NCBI GenBank assembly: GCA_027076245.1
Contig: JALTKC010000450.1
Location: 1 to 11,704, forward strand
Direction: 5' to 3'
Origin: Gammaproteobacteria bacterium
Lineage (GTDB): Bacteria > Pseudomonadota > Gammaproteobacteria > GRL18
DNA length: 11,704 nt
Shown here: piece after piece, positions 1 to 6,763 of the stretch
Position numbering within the stretch: the stretch's first letter is position 1
Layout: the number at the start of each line of letters is the position of its first letter
Translations under genes and position numbers: made by a program
Notes under the pieces: generated by a model
What the model was told of the DNA's origin: nothing
Database searches by the model: none
Seen by the model: only the letters and a program-made list of their open reading frames with translations

Positions 1-48
1 CTGTTTGATACAGCAACTATTGATAAAGCCTTAGAGGAACTCTCCTGA
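1..48 (+). CDS. fabD: Malonyl-CoA:ACP transacylase, 3' end only (partial)
   Basis: An open frame enters from the left edge and ends at TGA 46-48, giving LFDTATIDKALEELS. The stop shares one base with the fabG start codon at 48. No catalytic residue lies in the window. The call rests on position, because fabD directly precedes fabG in gammaproteobacterial fab clusters, and on the short hydrophobic/acidic tail ending in ALEEL, which resembles the ends of FabD proteins. FabD would transfer malonyl from CoA to acyl carrier protein in the cytoplasm. The identity is an inference from context and 15 residues. The tight junction with fabG suggests translational coupling. Confidence 0.6.
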   Translation: MFDTATIDKALEELS

Positions 49-791
49 TGTCTATGGAAAATGAAGTCGCTCTGGTGAGCGGCGCAAGTCGTGGTATTGG
101 CCAGGCAATTGCTATCAGCCTGGGTAAAAAAGGTGCTACAATTATTGGTACTGCAACTTCTGAAAAAGGTGCAGAAAACATCACTAACTACTTGGAAGAA
201 AATGGTATTAAAGGTCAGGGTATGGTGCTTAATGTAACCGACCAGGCCAGTATTGACCAACTGCTGGATAATATGAAAGAACAGTATGCCATGCCTTCTG
301 TTCTGGTTAATAATGCCGGTATTACTCGTGACAACCTGATGATGCGCATGAAGGATGAAGAATGGGATGCCATTATTGAAACCAATCTGACCTCTATCTT
401 TAAACTGTCCAAAGCCTGTCTGCGGGCCATGATGAAAGCCAGAAAAGGACGTATTATTTCAATCGCCTCGGTAGTCGGTTTAACGGGTAATGCAGGGCAG
501 GCCAATTATGCAGCGGCTAAGGCCGGTATTATTGGTTTCAGCAAGTCGCTGGCGCGGGAAGTCGGTTCTCGAGGTATTACTGTCAATGCCGTAGCTCCAG
601 GCTTTATTGATACCGATATGACCCGTGCATTGTCTGATGACACTAAAAAAGCGCTGTTAAGCCAAATCCCTTTGAACCGTCTGGGGCAGGCCGAAGAAAT
701 TGCCTCTGCTGTGGCGTTTCTGGCATCGGATGAGGCATCGTATATCACGGGCGAAACTCTGAATGTCAATGGCGGCATGTATATGCCCTAA
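48..791 (+). CDS. fabG: 3-oxoacyl-[ACP] reductase FabG
   Basis: This is the NADPH-dependent reductase of the fatty-acid elongation cycle, converting 3-ketoacyl-ACP to 3-hydroxyacyl-ACP in the cytoplasm. The 247-residue protein is a full-length classical short-chain dehydrogenase. The Rossmann nucleotide motif SGASRGIG is at residues 11-18 (the usual Thr at its first position is Ser), NNAG is at 88-91, Asn113 is present, and the Ser-Tyr-Lys triad is S141, Y154 and K158 within YAAAK. The C-terminal signature NGGMYMP closely matches E. coli FabG, as do long stretches such as the region around ITRDNLMMRMKDEEW. The start at 48 is preferred over the ATG at 54 because AGAGGA at 33-38 lies nine bases upstream. 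The gene starts inside the fabD stop, as expected for an operon. Confidence 0.97.
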   Translation: MSMENEVALVSGASRGIGQAIAISLGKKGATIIGTATSEKGAENITNYLEENGIKGQGMVLNVTDQASIDQLLDNMKEQYAMPSVLVNNAGITRDNLMMRMKDEEWDAIIETNLTSIFKLSKACLRAMMKARKGRIISIASVVGLTGNAGQANYAAAKAGIIGFSKSLAREVGSRGITVNAVAPGFIDTDMTRALSDDTKKALLSQIPLNRLGQAEEIASAVAFLASDEASYITGETLNVNGGMYMP

Positions 792-1020
792 GGCATAGCG
801 ATTATTAATCAATTATCTTAATTTAGTATAAACTAATAGACTAAATAAGGTTTTTTTTAACATCTATACTGGTATATCCGATTAGATTTCACTAAAATAG
901 CGGCACGTAAATAAACACACTGAAAGGCCGGTTTTATTAGCCTTATCAAATGACTGTGCAATAAGGCAGAATTTGAAAAAGCAGTGCAGTGTTGCATAAG
1001 AATTATGGAGATTTTATAAA
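792..1020 (+). other. Intergenic region upstream of acpP (229 bp), probable promoter region
   Basis: This AT-rich stretch contains no open frame worth calling. Near-consensus -10 hexamers occur at 865-870 (TATACT) and 893-898 (TAAAAT), but neither has a convincing -35 at proper spacing. A weak 5-bp inverted repeat AAGGC/GCCTT lies at 924-928 and 940-944 with an 11-base loop. acpP usually has its own strong promoter in this gap in gammaproteobacteria, so a promoter here is expected; which element it is cannot be settled by eye. Confidence 0.4.
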
Positions 1021-1119
1021 ATGAGTAGTGTTGAAGAAAGAGTGGCTAAAATTGTTGTTGAACAATTAGGCGTTAAAGAAGACGAAGTAAAACCAAGATT
1101 TTTTCTTTTTAACACCTGA
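1021..1119 (+). pseudogene. acpP: Truncated acyl carrier protein gene (acpP remnant)
   Basis: The frame begins at ATG 1021, preceded by GGAG at 1007-1010. It encodes 32 residues: MSSVEERVAKIVVEQLGVKE and then DEVKP, followed by an unrelated tail RFFLFNT and TGA at 1117-1119. The first 25 residues match helix I and the following loop of gammaproteobacterial AcpP, which is normally 77-80 residues. Everything after that is missing: the DSL motif with the serine that carries 4'-phosphopantetheine, and helices II-IV. I read all three forward frames from 1095 to 1313 and found no GADSLD-like continuation, so this is not a simple frameshift. Position between fabG and fabF is the canonical acpP locus. 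The product could not carry acyl chains. Either the cell has another acpP, or the sequence lost about 160 bp through deletion or assembly error. Confidence 0.88.
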
Positions 1120-1126
1120 TATTTTC

Positions 1127-1178
1127 TAAAGCCGTATTTAACATTGCAATTCATATCTGCCTTGTTAAACCGGCTTTA
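1127..1178 (+). terminator. Imperfect stem-loop after the acpP remnant, possible terminator
   Basis: The left arm at 1127-1142 (TAAAGCCGTATTTAAC) pairs with the right arm at 1164-1178 (GTTAAACCGGCTTTA). The outer eight pairs TAAAGCCG/CGGCTTTA are perfect, followed by a small internal mismatch (TA against C) and six more pairs. The loop is about 21 bases. The downstream run CTTATTTATA is only moderately T-rich. It could be the original transcription terminator or a stabilising 3' structure of acpP mRNA. The stem is seen directly; the function is inferred. Confidence 0.4.
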
Positions 1179-1301
1179 CTTATTTATACCCTGTCATATT
1201 TATTGAATTTTATCCTACATTCTTTTTTTTCTGAAGACATTATGTTCGGTTGGAAATTAAAGGCAGATTTCGGTTGATATGATATTGTCCGGGTTTAATT
1301 T

Positions 1302-1307
1302 TGGAGA
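1302..1307 (+). promoter_or_regulatory. Ribosome-binding site supporting the fabF TTG start
   Basis: TGGAGA with core GGAG at 1303-1306 lies seven bases before TTG 1314. An in-frame TAA at 1296-1298 excludes any upstream start, so this site fixes TTG as the initiation codon. Confidence 0.75.
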
Positions 1308-1313
1308 ATTTTT

Positions 1314-2552
1314 TTGGCTAAGAGACGAGTGGTTATTACCGGTCTTGGGATAGTCTGTCCAGTAGGTTTAACGGTTGCAGAATCCTGGGAAAATATTCTT
1401 GCAGGTAAAAGTGGTATTGGGCCTATTGAACATTTTGATACCAGTGCCTTCAGTGTGAAATTTGGCGGTTCGGTCAGGAATTTTGATGTTGAGCAATACC
1501 TGTCCAGAAAAGATGCCAAAAAAATGGATACCTTTATTCACTATGGCATGGCGGCAGGTATTCAGGCCATTGAAGATGCCGGCCTTGAAGTGACTGAAGA
1601 AAATGCCTGGCGTATCGGAGTTTCTATCGGTTCCGGTATCGGTGGTCTGCCCGGTATTGAGAAAGGCTTTAATGCCTTCTTAAACGGTGGCCCCCGTAAA
1701 ATATCCCCGTTTTTTGTACCCAGCAATATTATTAATATGATCTCTGGTAATCTGTCTGTTAAATACGGCATGAAGGGCCCGAATCTGGCTATGGCTACTG
1801 CCTGTGCGACAGCCACCCATAGTATTGGTGATGCGGCCCGTATAATTGAATACGGGGATGCCGATGTGATGATCACCGGCGGTGCTGAAATGGCGACCTC
1901 TGAAACCGGTCTGGGCGGCTTTGCTGCTGCACGTGCACTGTCCACTCGTAATGACGATCCAGAAGGGGCTTCCAGACCCTGGGATAAAGACAGAGATGGC
2001 TTTGTTCTCAGTGACGGTGCCGGTGTTGTAGTACTGGAAGAGTACGAATTTGCCAAAGCCCGTGGTGCTAACATTTATGCCGAAGTACTGGGCTTTGGTA
2101 TGAGCGGTGATGCCTATCATATGACTCTGCCTTCCAAAGGCGGAGAAGGGGCCAGCCGTTGTATGGATCAGGCTCTGAAAAATGCCGGGTTGAATCCCCA
2201 GCAGATAAACTATATTAATGCCCATGGTACTTCCACACCGGCGGGTGATATTGCAGAAACAGAAGCTGCCAAGCGAACGTTTGGTGACCATGCTTATAAA
2301 CTGACCATGAGTTCTACCAAATCCATGACCGGGCATCTGCTGGGCGCGGCGGGTGGTATTGAAGCCGTCTTTACAGCTCTGGCTATACGTGATCAGGTGG
2401 CACCGCCAACCATTAACCTGGAAAACCCGGATCCGCAATGTGATCTGGATTATGCCGCAGGCAGTGCAAAGGAAATGAATATTGACTACGCCATTTCCAA
2501 TTCCTTTGGCTTTGGCGGTACCAATGGCACACTCATTCTGGGTAAGGTTTAA
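1314..2552 (+). CDS. fabF: 3-oxoacyl-[ACP] synthase II FabF (TTG start)
   Basis: This condensing enzyme joins malonyl-ACP to an acyl-ACP with release of CO2, elongating fatty acids in the cytoplasm; FabF is also the enzyme that responds to temperature in E. coli. The 412-residue protein is full length (E. coli has 413). The thiolase-fold catalytic triad is visible: C164 in TACAT, H304 in NAHGTSTPAGD, and H341 in MTGHLLGAAGG, with K336 in the SSTKSMTG segment. The ending NSFGFGGTNGTL is characteristic. The N-terminus MAKRRVVITGLG agrees with the family and confirms the TTG start. The gene is intact although its ACP partner upstream is broken, so an ACP must be supplied in the living cell. FabB is the closest alternative, but length and gene position favour FabF. 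Confidence 0.97.
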   Translation: MAKRRVVITGLGIVCPVGLTVAESWENILAGKSGIGPIEHFDTSAFSVKFGGSVRNFDVEQYLSRKDAKKMDTFIHYGMAAGIQAIEDAGLEVTEENAWRIGVSIGSGIGGLPGIEKGFNAFLNGGPRKISPFFVPSNIINMISGNLSVKYGMKGPNLAMATACATATHSIGDAARIIEYGDADVMITGGAEMATSETGLGGFAAARALSTRNDDPEGASRPWDKDRDGFVLSDGAGVVVLEEYEFAKARGANIYAEVLGFGMSGDAYHMTLPSKGGEGASRCMDQALKNAGLNPQQINYINAHGTSTPAGDIAETEAAKRTFGDHAYKLTMSSTKSMTGHLLGAAGGIEAVFTALAIRDQVAPPTINLENPDPQCDLDYAAGSAKEMNIDYAISNSFGFGGTNGTLILGKV

Positions 2553-2562
2553 TTTCAAAATT

Positions 2563-2622
2563 GTCCTGATTTAACCTGGCTTTTATGGTTTCTGATTATT
2601 TACGTTACAGGTTAAATGGGAC
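2563..2622 (+). terminator. Long stem-loop between fabF and pabB
   Basis: A perfect 10-bp inverted repeat, ATTTAACCTG at 2569-2578 and CAGGTTAAAT at 2608-2617, extends outward by GTCCT (2563-2567) against GGGAC (2618-2622) with one G bulge and one G-U pair. The loop is 29 bases and the sequence after the stem is only weakly T-rich (ACTTTGTTATT). It may end or attenuate fabF transcription or stabilise its mRNA. The structure is seen; the role is inferred. Confidence 0.4.
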
Positions 2623-2651
2623 ACTTTGTTATTAACGCTTCTTAATACACT

Positions 2652-4199
2652 ATGACAGCCTGCCAGGTTACAGAATTACCTTCTCAAGCTCTTAAAAATC
2701 TGCCTGCGTTTTATCGTTTCCACCTGTATTCCCCTGAAGACTATCCTTATTTTCTCAGCAGTACCAGCCGCAGTGAACCTGTAGGCTCTGATATTCATCA
2801 GGGAGATTCCAATTTTGATATTCTCTTTATCCGTCCTGAACAAAGGCTGATACTGGAACAGGACAGGATACTCACCTATGCAGATAACAGCCCTTTATTA
2901 AATCAGACAATTGACAGGCAAAAAGGCTTTCTTGATAACTTTAACAGCCTTTATCAGGCATCGGCTGCAGAGGAGTCTTCTGAGTTTGGTTTTTTACCGT
3001 TTCGCGGCGGCTGGTTTATCTTTCTCTCTTACGAACTGGCTCAGGAAGTCGAACCGGTATTAACACCCTTAATGTCGAATAATCAGGTACAGCAGTGTCT
3101 GCCAATGGCTTATGCTGCAAGGGTCAGACAGGCTCTGATATTTGACCATCAGAAAAATCGCCTGTTTTTTGTAACGGAACAGGGTATTGAACATAAAGTA
3201 GCCCTGCAGGCACTGCAAAAAGATATTAAACAGATACAGTCAGAAGCAGACTCTCTCCTGCAGATTGAAGATTTTCTGCTTAATTTGCAGGAAGAACCTG
3301 AACAGCCTTTTTTGTCTTCTGTAGAACGAGTTCGTAAGTATATACGCGACGGCGATGTTTTTCAGGTTAATATGTCCCGTCTCTGGCAGGCGGATATTTG
3401 CAGCCCTGAGCGTAGTAACAGCCCTGAGTACAGAAACAGCCATAAACATTCTGATTTTGCAGCCTCTGTCTATAAAAAACTAAGCCGGTCTAATCCGGCG
3501 CCTTTTTCCGGCCTGGCAGGATTTAAAACAGAATCAGGCCGGGCCAGTATTATTTCATCTTCTCCGGAACGCCTGTTAAGCATTAAAAATAACCGCCTTG
3601 AATCCAGACCCATAGCCGGTACTCATCCGCGGGGCATTTCTGATGAAGAAGATCAGCGTCTGATGGAACGTCTGCATAATCATCCTAAAGAGCAGGCGGA
3701 ACATATTATGCTGATTGATTTGATCCGCAATGATCTGGGACGGGTCTGTGTGCCCGGTACGGTTCAGGTGGATGAATTAATGGTCAATGAAAGCTATGCC
3801 CACGTTCATCATATTGTGTCCAATGTGGTTGGCGAATTGCAGAAGGATAAAACCCCGGTCGATGCCATAAAAGCATTATTTCCCGGAGGAACCATTACCG
3901 GCTGTCCTAAAGTCCGCTGTATGGAAATTATTGCGGAACTGGAGCAGTGCCCCAGGGGGGCTTATACCGGCTCTATGGGTTATATTAACCGGGATGGCAG
4001 CATGGATCTGAATATTTTAATCCGTACTTTTGTTCTGCAGGAGCAGTCTGCGGAAGATAAAGCCTCAACAGCCACTGCTGGACAGAAACTCAGTTTCAGA
4101 GCAGGAGCAGGACTGGTGTTTGATTCTATTGCACAGCGCGAATTACAGGAAACCAGAGCCAAGGCCAGGGGCCTGCTCAGAGCATTGGGGCTGAACTAA
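2652..4199 (+). CDS. pabB: Aminodeoxychorismate synthase component I (chorismate-binding enzyme)
   Basis: This enzyme should convert chorismate plus ammonia (from the PabA glutaminase, not encoded here) to 4-amino-4-deoxychorismate for folate synthesis. The 515 residues are longer than E. coli PabB (453). An N-terminal anthranilate-synthase-like region carries GGWFIFLSYE at 119-128, and the chorismate-binding domain starts near 220. Visible motifs are DGDVFQVN (233-240), SSSPERLL (302-309), PIAGTHPRG (320-328), LIDLIRNDLGRV (354-365), PGGTITGCPK (411-420), and the FRAGAGLVFDS segment (482-492). Extra length comes from a repetitive insert at 250-268 and a polar insert near 464-480. A322 replaces the lysine that E. 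coli PabB uses as nucleophile, making this motif TrpE-like. The adjacent pabC, nine bases downstream, argues for PabB over TrpE. No clear ribosome-binding site precedes ATG 2652. Confidence 0.85.
   Translation: MTACQVTELPSQALKNLPAFYRFHLYSPEDYPYFLSSTSRSEPVGSDIHQGDSNFDILFIRPEQRLILEQDRILTYADNSPLLNQTIDRQKGFLDNFNSLYQASAAEESSEFGFLPFRGGWFIFLSYELAQEVEPVLTPLMSNNQVQQCLPMAYAARVRQALIFDHQKNRLFFVTEQGIEHKVALQALQKDIKQIQSEADSLLQIEDFLLNLQEEPEQPFLSSVERVRKYIRDGDVFQVNMSRLWQADICSPERSNSPEYRNSHKHSDFAASVYKKLSRSNPAPFSGLAGFKTESGRASIISSSPERLLSIKNNRLESRPIAGTHPRGISDEEDQRLMERLHNHPKEQAEHIMLIDLIRNDLGRVCVPGTVQVDELMVNESYAHVHHIVSNVVGELQKDKTPVDAIKALFPGGTITGCPKVRCMEIIAELEQCPRGAYTGSMGYINRDGSMDLNILIRTFVLQEQSAEDKASTATAGQKLSFRAGAGLVFDSIAQRELQETRAKARGLLRALGLN
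3402..3455 (+). repeat. 18-bp tandem repeat inside pabB, three degenerate copies
   Basis: Copies are at 3402-3419, 3420-3437 and 3438-3455. The first two share AGCCCTGAG at their start and AAC at their end; the third has diverged. They encode SPERSN, SPEYRN and SHKHSD, residues 251-268, an in-frame hydrophilic insert just after the DGDVFQVN motif of the chorismate-binding domain. The length keeps the reading frame. It probably forms an exposed disordered loop. Confidence 0.8.
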
Positions 4200-4208
4200 A
4201 CAATACTT

Positions 4209-5099
4209 ATGACATGGATTAACGGACAATTTCAGGCTTCACTGCCCGTTTCTGATCGGGGGCTGGCTTATGGTGACGGCATATTTGAAACCATTGCCTG
4301 TATCAATCAGACACTGCATCTCTGGTCCCGTCACTGGCAACGTCTGCAACAGGGCACAAAACAGCTGTCTCTGGCACTACCGGAACAGCAAACTTTATTG
4401 AACTGGATAGAACAGGCTCTGGCTGAAAAAAATAATCCGCCTCTGGCTGTGGTTAAAATTATTATTACCCGGGGTTCCGGGGGCAGGGGATACAGAAGCC
4501 CTGACCAGCCGCAGCCGCGAACCATTATTACTGTTCACCCCTGGCCGGAACATAATGCTGATGACTATCAGCAGGGTATCAGTGTTATGGTCTGTCAGAC
4601 CTGTCAGGCACCTCAGCCTGCTCTGGCCGGGATAAAACACTTAAACCGACTGGAACAGGTACTGGCGGCACAGGAACTGTCAGCCAATAACTGTCGGGAA
4701 GGTCTTATGCTGGAGTGTTTACCTGTTGATAATAACAAGTCGGCAAAAAAAACAGTAATAGAAGGTATCAGTTCCAACCTGTTTTTTGTGACCAGAGGAC
4801 GGTTATTGACTCCAAAAATTACTTATAGTGGTGTCAACGGCACAATACGCAGCGAATTACTGGAGCAGGCACAGGCTTTGGATATACCGCTGGCTACGGG
4901 CCGTTATGAATTGCAGGATGTGCTGAATGCTGATGAGGTGTTTTTTACCAATAGTATTTTTGGTATCCTTCCTGTCAGTAAAATAATATATCAATATGGC
5001 CAGAAGAGCAGGCACTATCAGCAACGAGATGTGAGTATGCGGCTGGCAAAACGTCTGAACCCGGAGCTGCAGCGCCCCTGCCAATTTAATAGCCTATGA
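4209..5099 (+). CDS. pabC: Aminodeoxychorismate lyase
   Basis: This fold-type IV PLP enzyme eliminates pyruvate from 4-amino-4-deoxychorismate, giving p-aminobenzoate for folate. At 296 residues it is somewhat longer than E. coli PabC (269). Visible family motifs are SDRGLAYGDGIFETI at 15-29, the probable PLP lysine K143 in AGIKHLNRLEQVLA, EGISSNLFF at 185-193, and SGVNGTIR at 207-214. A polar stretch near 172-181 (VDNNKSAKK) looks like an insertion. Branched-chain aminotransferase IlvE is the main alternative, but the length, the K-H-LNRLEQ signature and the neighbours pabB and mltG support PabC. The gene starts nine bases after pabB, without a clear Shine-Dalgarno, and its TGA overlaps the mltG ATG, so translational coupling is likely. 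Confidence 0.92.
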   Translation: MTWINGQFQASLPVSDRGLAYGDGIFETIACINQTLHLWSRHWQRLQQGTKQLSLALPEQQTLLNWIEQALAEKNNPPLAVVKIIITRGSGGRGYRSPDQPQPRTIITVHPWPEHNADDYQQGISVMVCQTCQAPQPALAGIKHLNRLEQVLAAQELSANNCREGLMLECLPVDNNKSAKKTVIEGISSNLFFVTRGRLLTPKITYSGVNGTIRSELLEQAQALDIPLATGRYELQDVLNADEVFFTNSIFGILPVSKIIYQYGQKSRHYQQRDVSMRLAKRLNPELQRPCQFNSL

Positions 5100-6133
5100 T
5101 AAAACGATTATTTAAACTGATTGCCGTACTGTTACTGATTGCCAGCTTTGCCGGCGCCTGGTACTGGAATGAATATAATGTGTTTTTACAGACTCCGCTG
5201 AGTTTTTTGGATGATGCGCAGCGTACAGAGCAGACTTTTACCATTCACAAAGGTGACAGTATAAAAAAAATAGCCCGTAAACTGCGGGAACAGCATTTTA
5301 TTAAGCACCCCCGCTATTTCTGGCTCTATACCCGTTTATCAAAAAAAGCAGAAAAAATAAAAGCCGGTGAATATACACTCACCACAGGCATGACAGTAGA
5401 GGAACTGGTGGATCTTTTTGTATCAGGCAAGGTAAACCAGTATGCTCTGACGATTGTAGAAGGCTGGACCGTTAAAGATGCTCTGGCTCAGATAAACAAA
5501 GATCCTAATCTGGTTCACACGCTGGACAGGGAGCCGCTTAAAGACGTATTAAAAAAACTGCCGGAGTTATTGAACAGTCCCTATAAAAATCTTGAGGGTC
5601 TGATTTATCCGGATACCTACAATTTTCCCAGAGGCACCACTGATCTGCAGTTTATTGAGCGAGCCTACAAACAGATGCAGCGCGTTCTGGAGCAGGAGTG
5701 GCAGCAGAGAGAGAAAGACCTGCCGCTTAAAACCCCTTATGAGGCCCTGATTCTTGCGTCTATTGTAGAAAAAGAGTCTGGTGTCAGCAGTGAGCGCAGT
5801 AAAATTGCCGGGGTTTTTATTCGGCGTATAAACAAGAAAATGCGCCTGCAGTCTGATCCCACCATTATTTACGGTATGGGTGACGAGTATAAGGGCAATA
5901 TCCGGCGTAAAGATATCAATAAAAAGACCGCCTATAATACCTACCAGATAGACGGCCTGCCGCCGACCCCGATTGCGATACCTGGCCGGGAAGCCATACA
6001 TGCAGTACTGCATCCTGAAAAGGGCAAGAGCCTGTATTTTGTTGCTGACGGCAGCGGCGGCCATGTATTTACCAATAATTTAAAGGCGCATAATAAAGCC
6101 GTGCGCAAATACATCCTTAAAAAGAAGAATTAA
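5096..6133 (+). CDS. mltG: Endolytic murein transglycosylase MltG (YceG-like)
   Basis: MltG cleaves nascent peptidoglycan glycan strands at the inner membrane and is proposed to set strand length and release them from synthesis. The 345-residue protein fits the family (E. coli 340). It has a short basic N-terminus and one membrane anchor at about residues 6-23 (LFKLIAVLLLIASFAGAW), a LysM-like subdomain at about 47-110, and the catalytic domain from about 115. The conserved catalytic segment ASIVEKESG is at 221-229, with the key glutamate (E. coli Glu218 equivalent) at E225 or E227. Further conserved parts are RLQSDPTIIYG (250-260), AYNTY and GLPPTPIAIPG, then FVADGSGGHVF near the end. Its ATG lies in the pabC stop (ATGA), and its TAA is followed at once by the tmk ATG, showing a compact operon. 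Confidence 0.96.
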   Translation: MIKRLFKLIAVLLLIASFAGAWYWNEYNVFLQTPLSFLDDAQRTEQTFTIHKGDSIKKIARKLREQHFIKHPRYFWLYTRLSKKAEKIKAGEYTLTTGMTVEELVDLFVSGKVNQYALTIVEGWTVKDALAQINKDPNLVHTLDREPLKDVLKKLPELLNSPYKNLEGLIYPDTYNFPRGTTDLQFIERAYKQMQRVLEQEWQQREKDLPLKTPYEALILASIVEKESGVSSERSKIAGVFIRRINKKMRLQSDPTIIYGMGDEYKGNIRRKDINKKTAYNTYQIDGLPPTPIAIPGREAIHAVLHPEKGKSLYFVADGSGGHVFTNNLKAHNKAVRKYILKKKN

Positions 6134-6763
6134 ATGTATCCAGGCAAATTTATTACCATAGAAGGGACTGAAGGGGCGGGAAAATCCACCAATTTAAATT
6201 ATATAAAGGACTTTTTGCAGCAAAAAGGGATTGACTTTATTACTACCCGTGAGCCGGGCGGTACACCTATTGCCGAAAAAATACGCGAACTGCTGCTGGA
6301 TAAAGCCAATACTGCCTTATGTGATGACGCCGAATTGCTGTTAATGTTTGCAGCCCGGGCACAGCATTTAAATGAGCTGATTATTCCGGCACTGCAATCC
6401 GGTCAGTGGGTGATCAGTGACCGTTTTACTGATGCTACCTATGCCTACCAGGGTGGCGGCAGGGGACTGCCTTGGGAAAAAATTGCCCAACTGGAGCAAT
6501 GGGTACAGGGTGACTTACGCCCTGACGCCACTATTTTACTGGATATTCCCGTTGAGCAGGGTATGGAGCGGGTGCGTAGCCGGGGCGAGACAGACCGGTT
6601 TGAAGAAGAACAGATGTCTTTTTTCAGCCGTATTCGTGAAGCCTACCTCAGGCTCGCCAGAGAAAACCCGCAGCGTTATTATATTATTGATACCCGGCCG
6701 GCCATTGAAGAAGTTTATCAGCAGCTGGACCGGGTACTGAAAAAGCTGGTTGATAATGTCTGA
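6134..6763 (+). CDS. tmk: Thymidylate kinase
   Basis: Tmk phosphorylates dTMP to dTDP with ATP, an essential cytoplasmic step for DNA synthesis. The 209 residues match the family size. The P-loop EGTEGAGKST is at residues 10-19, the dTMP-binding DR(F/Y) motif appears as ISDRFTDATYAYQGGGRG, and the LID region carries RSRGETDRFEEE, with its basic residues in the LID as in the E. coli-type enzymes. The ATG directly follows the mltG stop codon, with only a weak purine-rich run (AAAGAAGAA) ahead of it, consistent with coupled translation. The end overlaps the holB start by eight bases. Confidence 0.97.
   Translation: MYPGKFITIEGTEGAGKSTNLNYIKDFLQQKGIDFITTREPGGTPIAEKIRELLLDKANTALCDDAELLLMFAARAQHLNELIIPALQSGQWVISDRFTDATYAYQGGGRGLPWEKIAQLEQWVQGDLRPDATILLDIPVEQGMERVRSRGETDRFEEEQMSFFSRIREAYLRLARENPQRYYIIDTRPAIEEVYQQLDRVLKKLVDNV

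Larger units (their letters stand above)
1120..1313 (+). other. Intergenic region between the acpP remnant and fabF (194 bp)
   Basis: Besides the stem-loop at 1127-1178, this stretch holds poly-pyrimidine runs (an eight-base T run near 1225) and the fabF ribosome-binding site. All three forward frames are interrupted and none shows acyl carrier protein residues. A TTGATA hexamer at 1274-1279 could serve as a -35 but has no good -10 at normal spacing, so I do not call a fabF promoter. Confidence 0.45.

Noticed and set aside
1095..1313. Frameshifted continuation of acpP
   Set aside because: All three forward frames were read and none gives the DSL motif or acidic helix II/III text; a frameshift does not explain the loss.
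1680..2558. Long reverse-strand open frame (292 codons) across fabF
   Set aside because: It lies wholly opposite a strongly conserved fabF, has no recognisable domain, and its composition mirrors the codons of the sense gene.
2652..4199. Anthranilate synthase TrpE instead of PabB
   Set aside because: The PIAGT motif is TrpE-like, but direct linkage to pabC, absence of trp genes and the fab/mltG context favour PabB; kept as an alternative.
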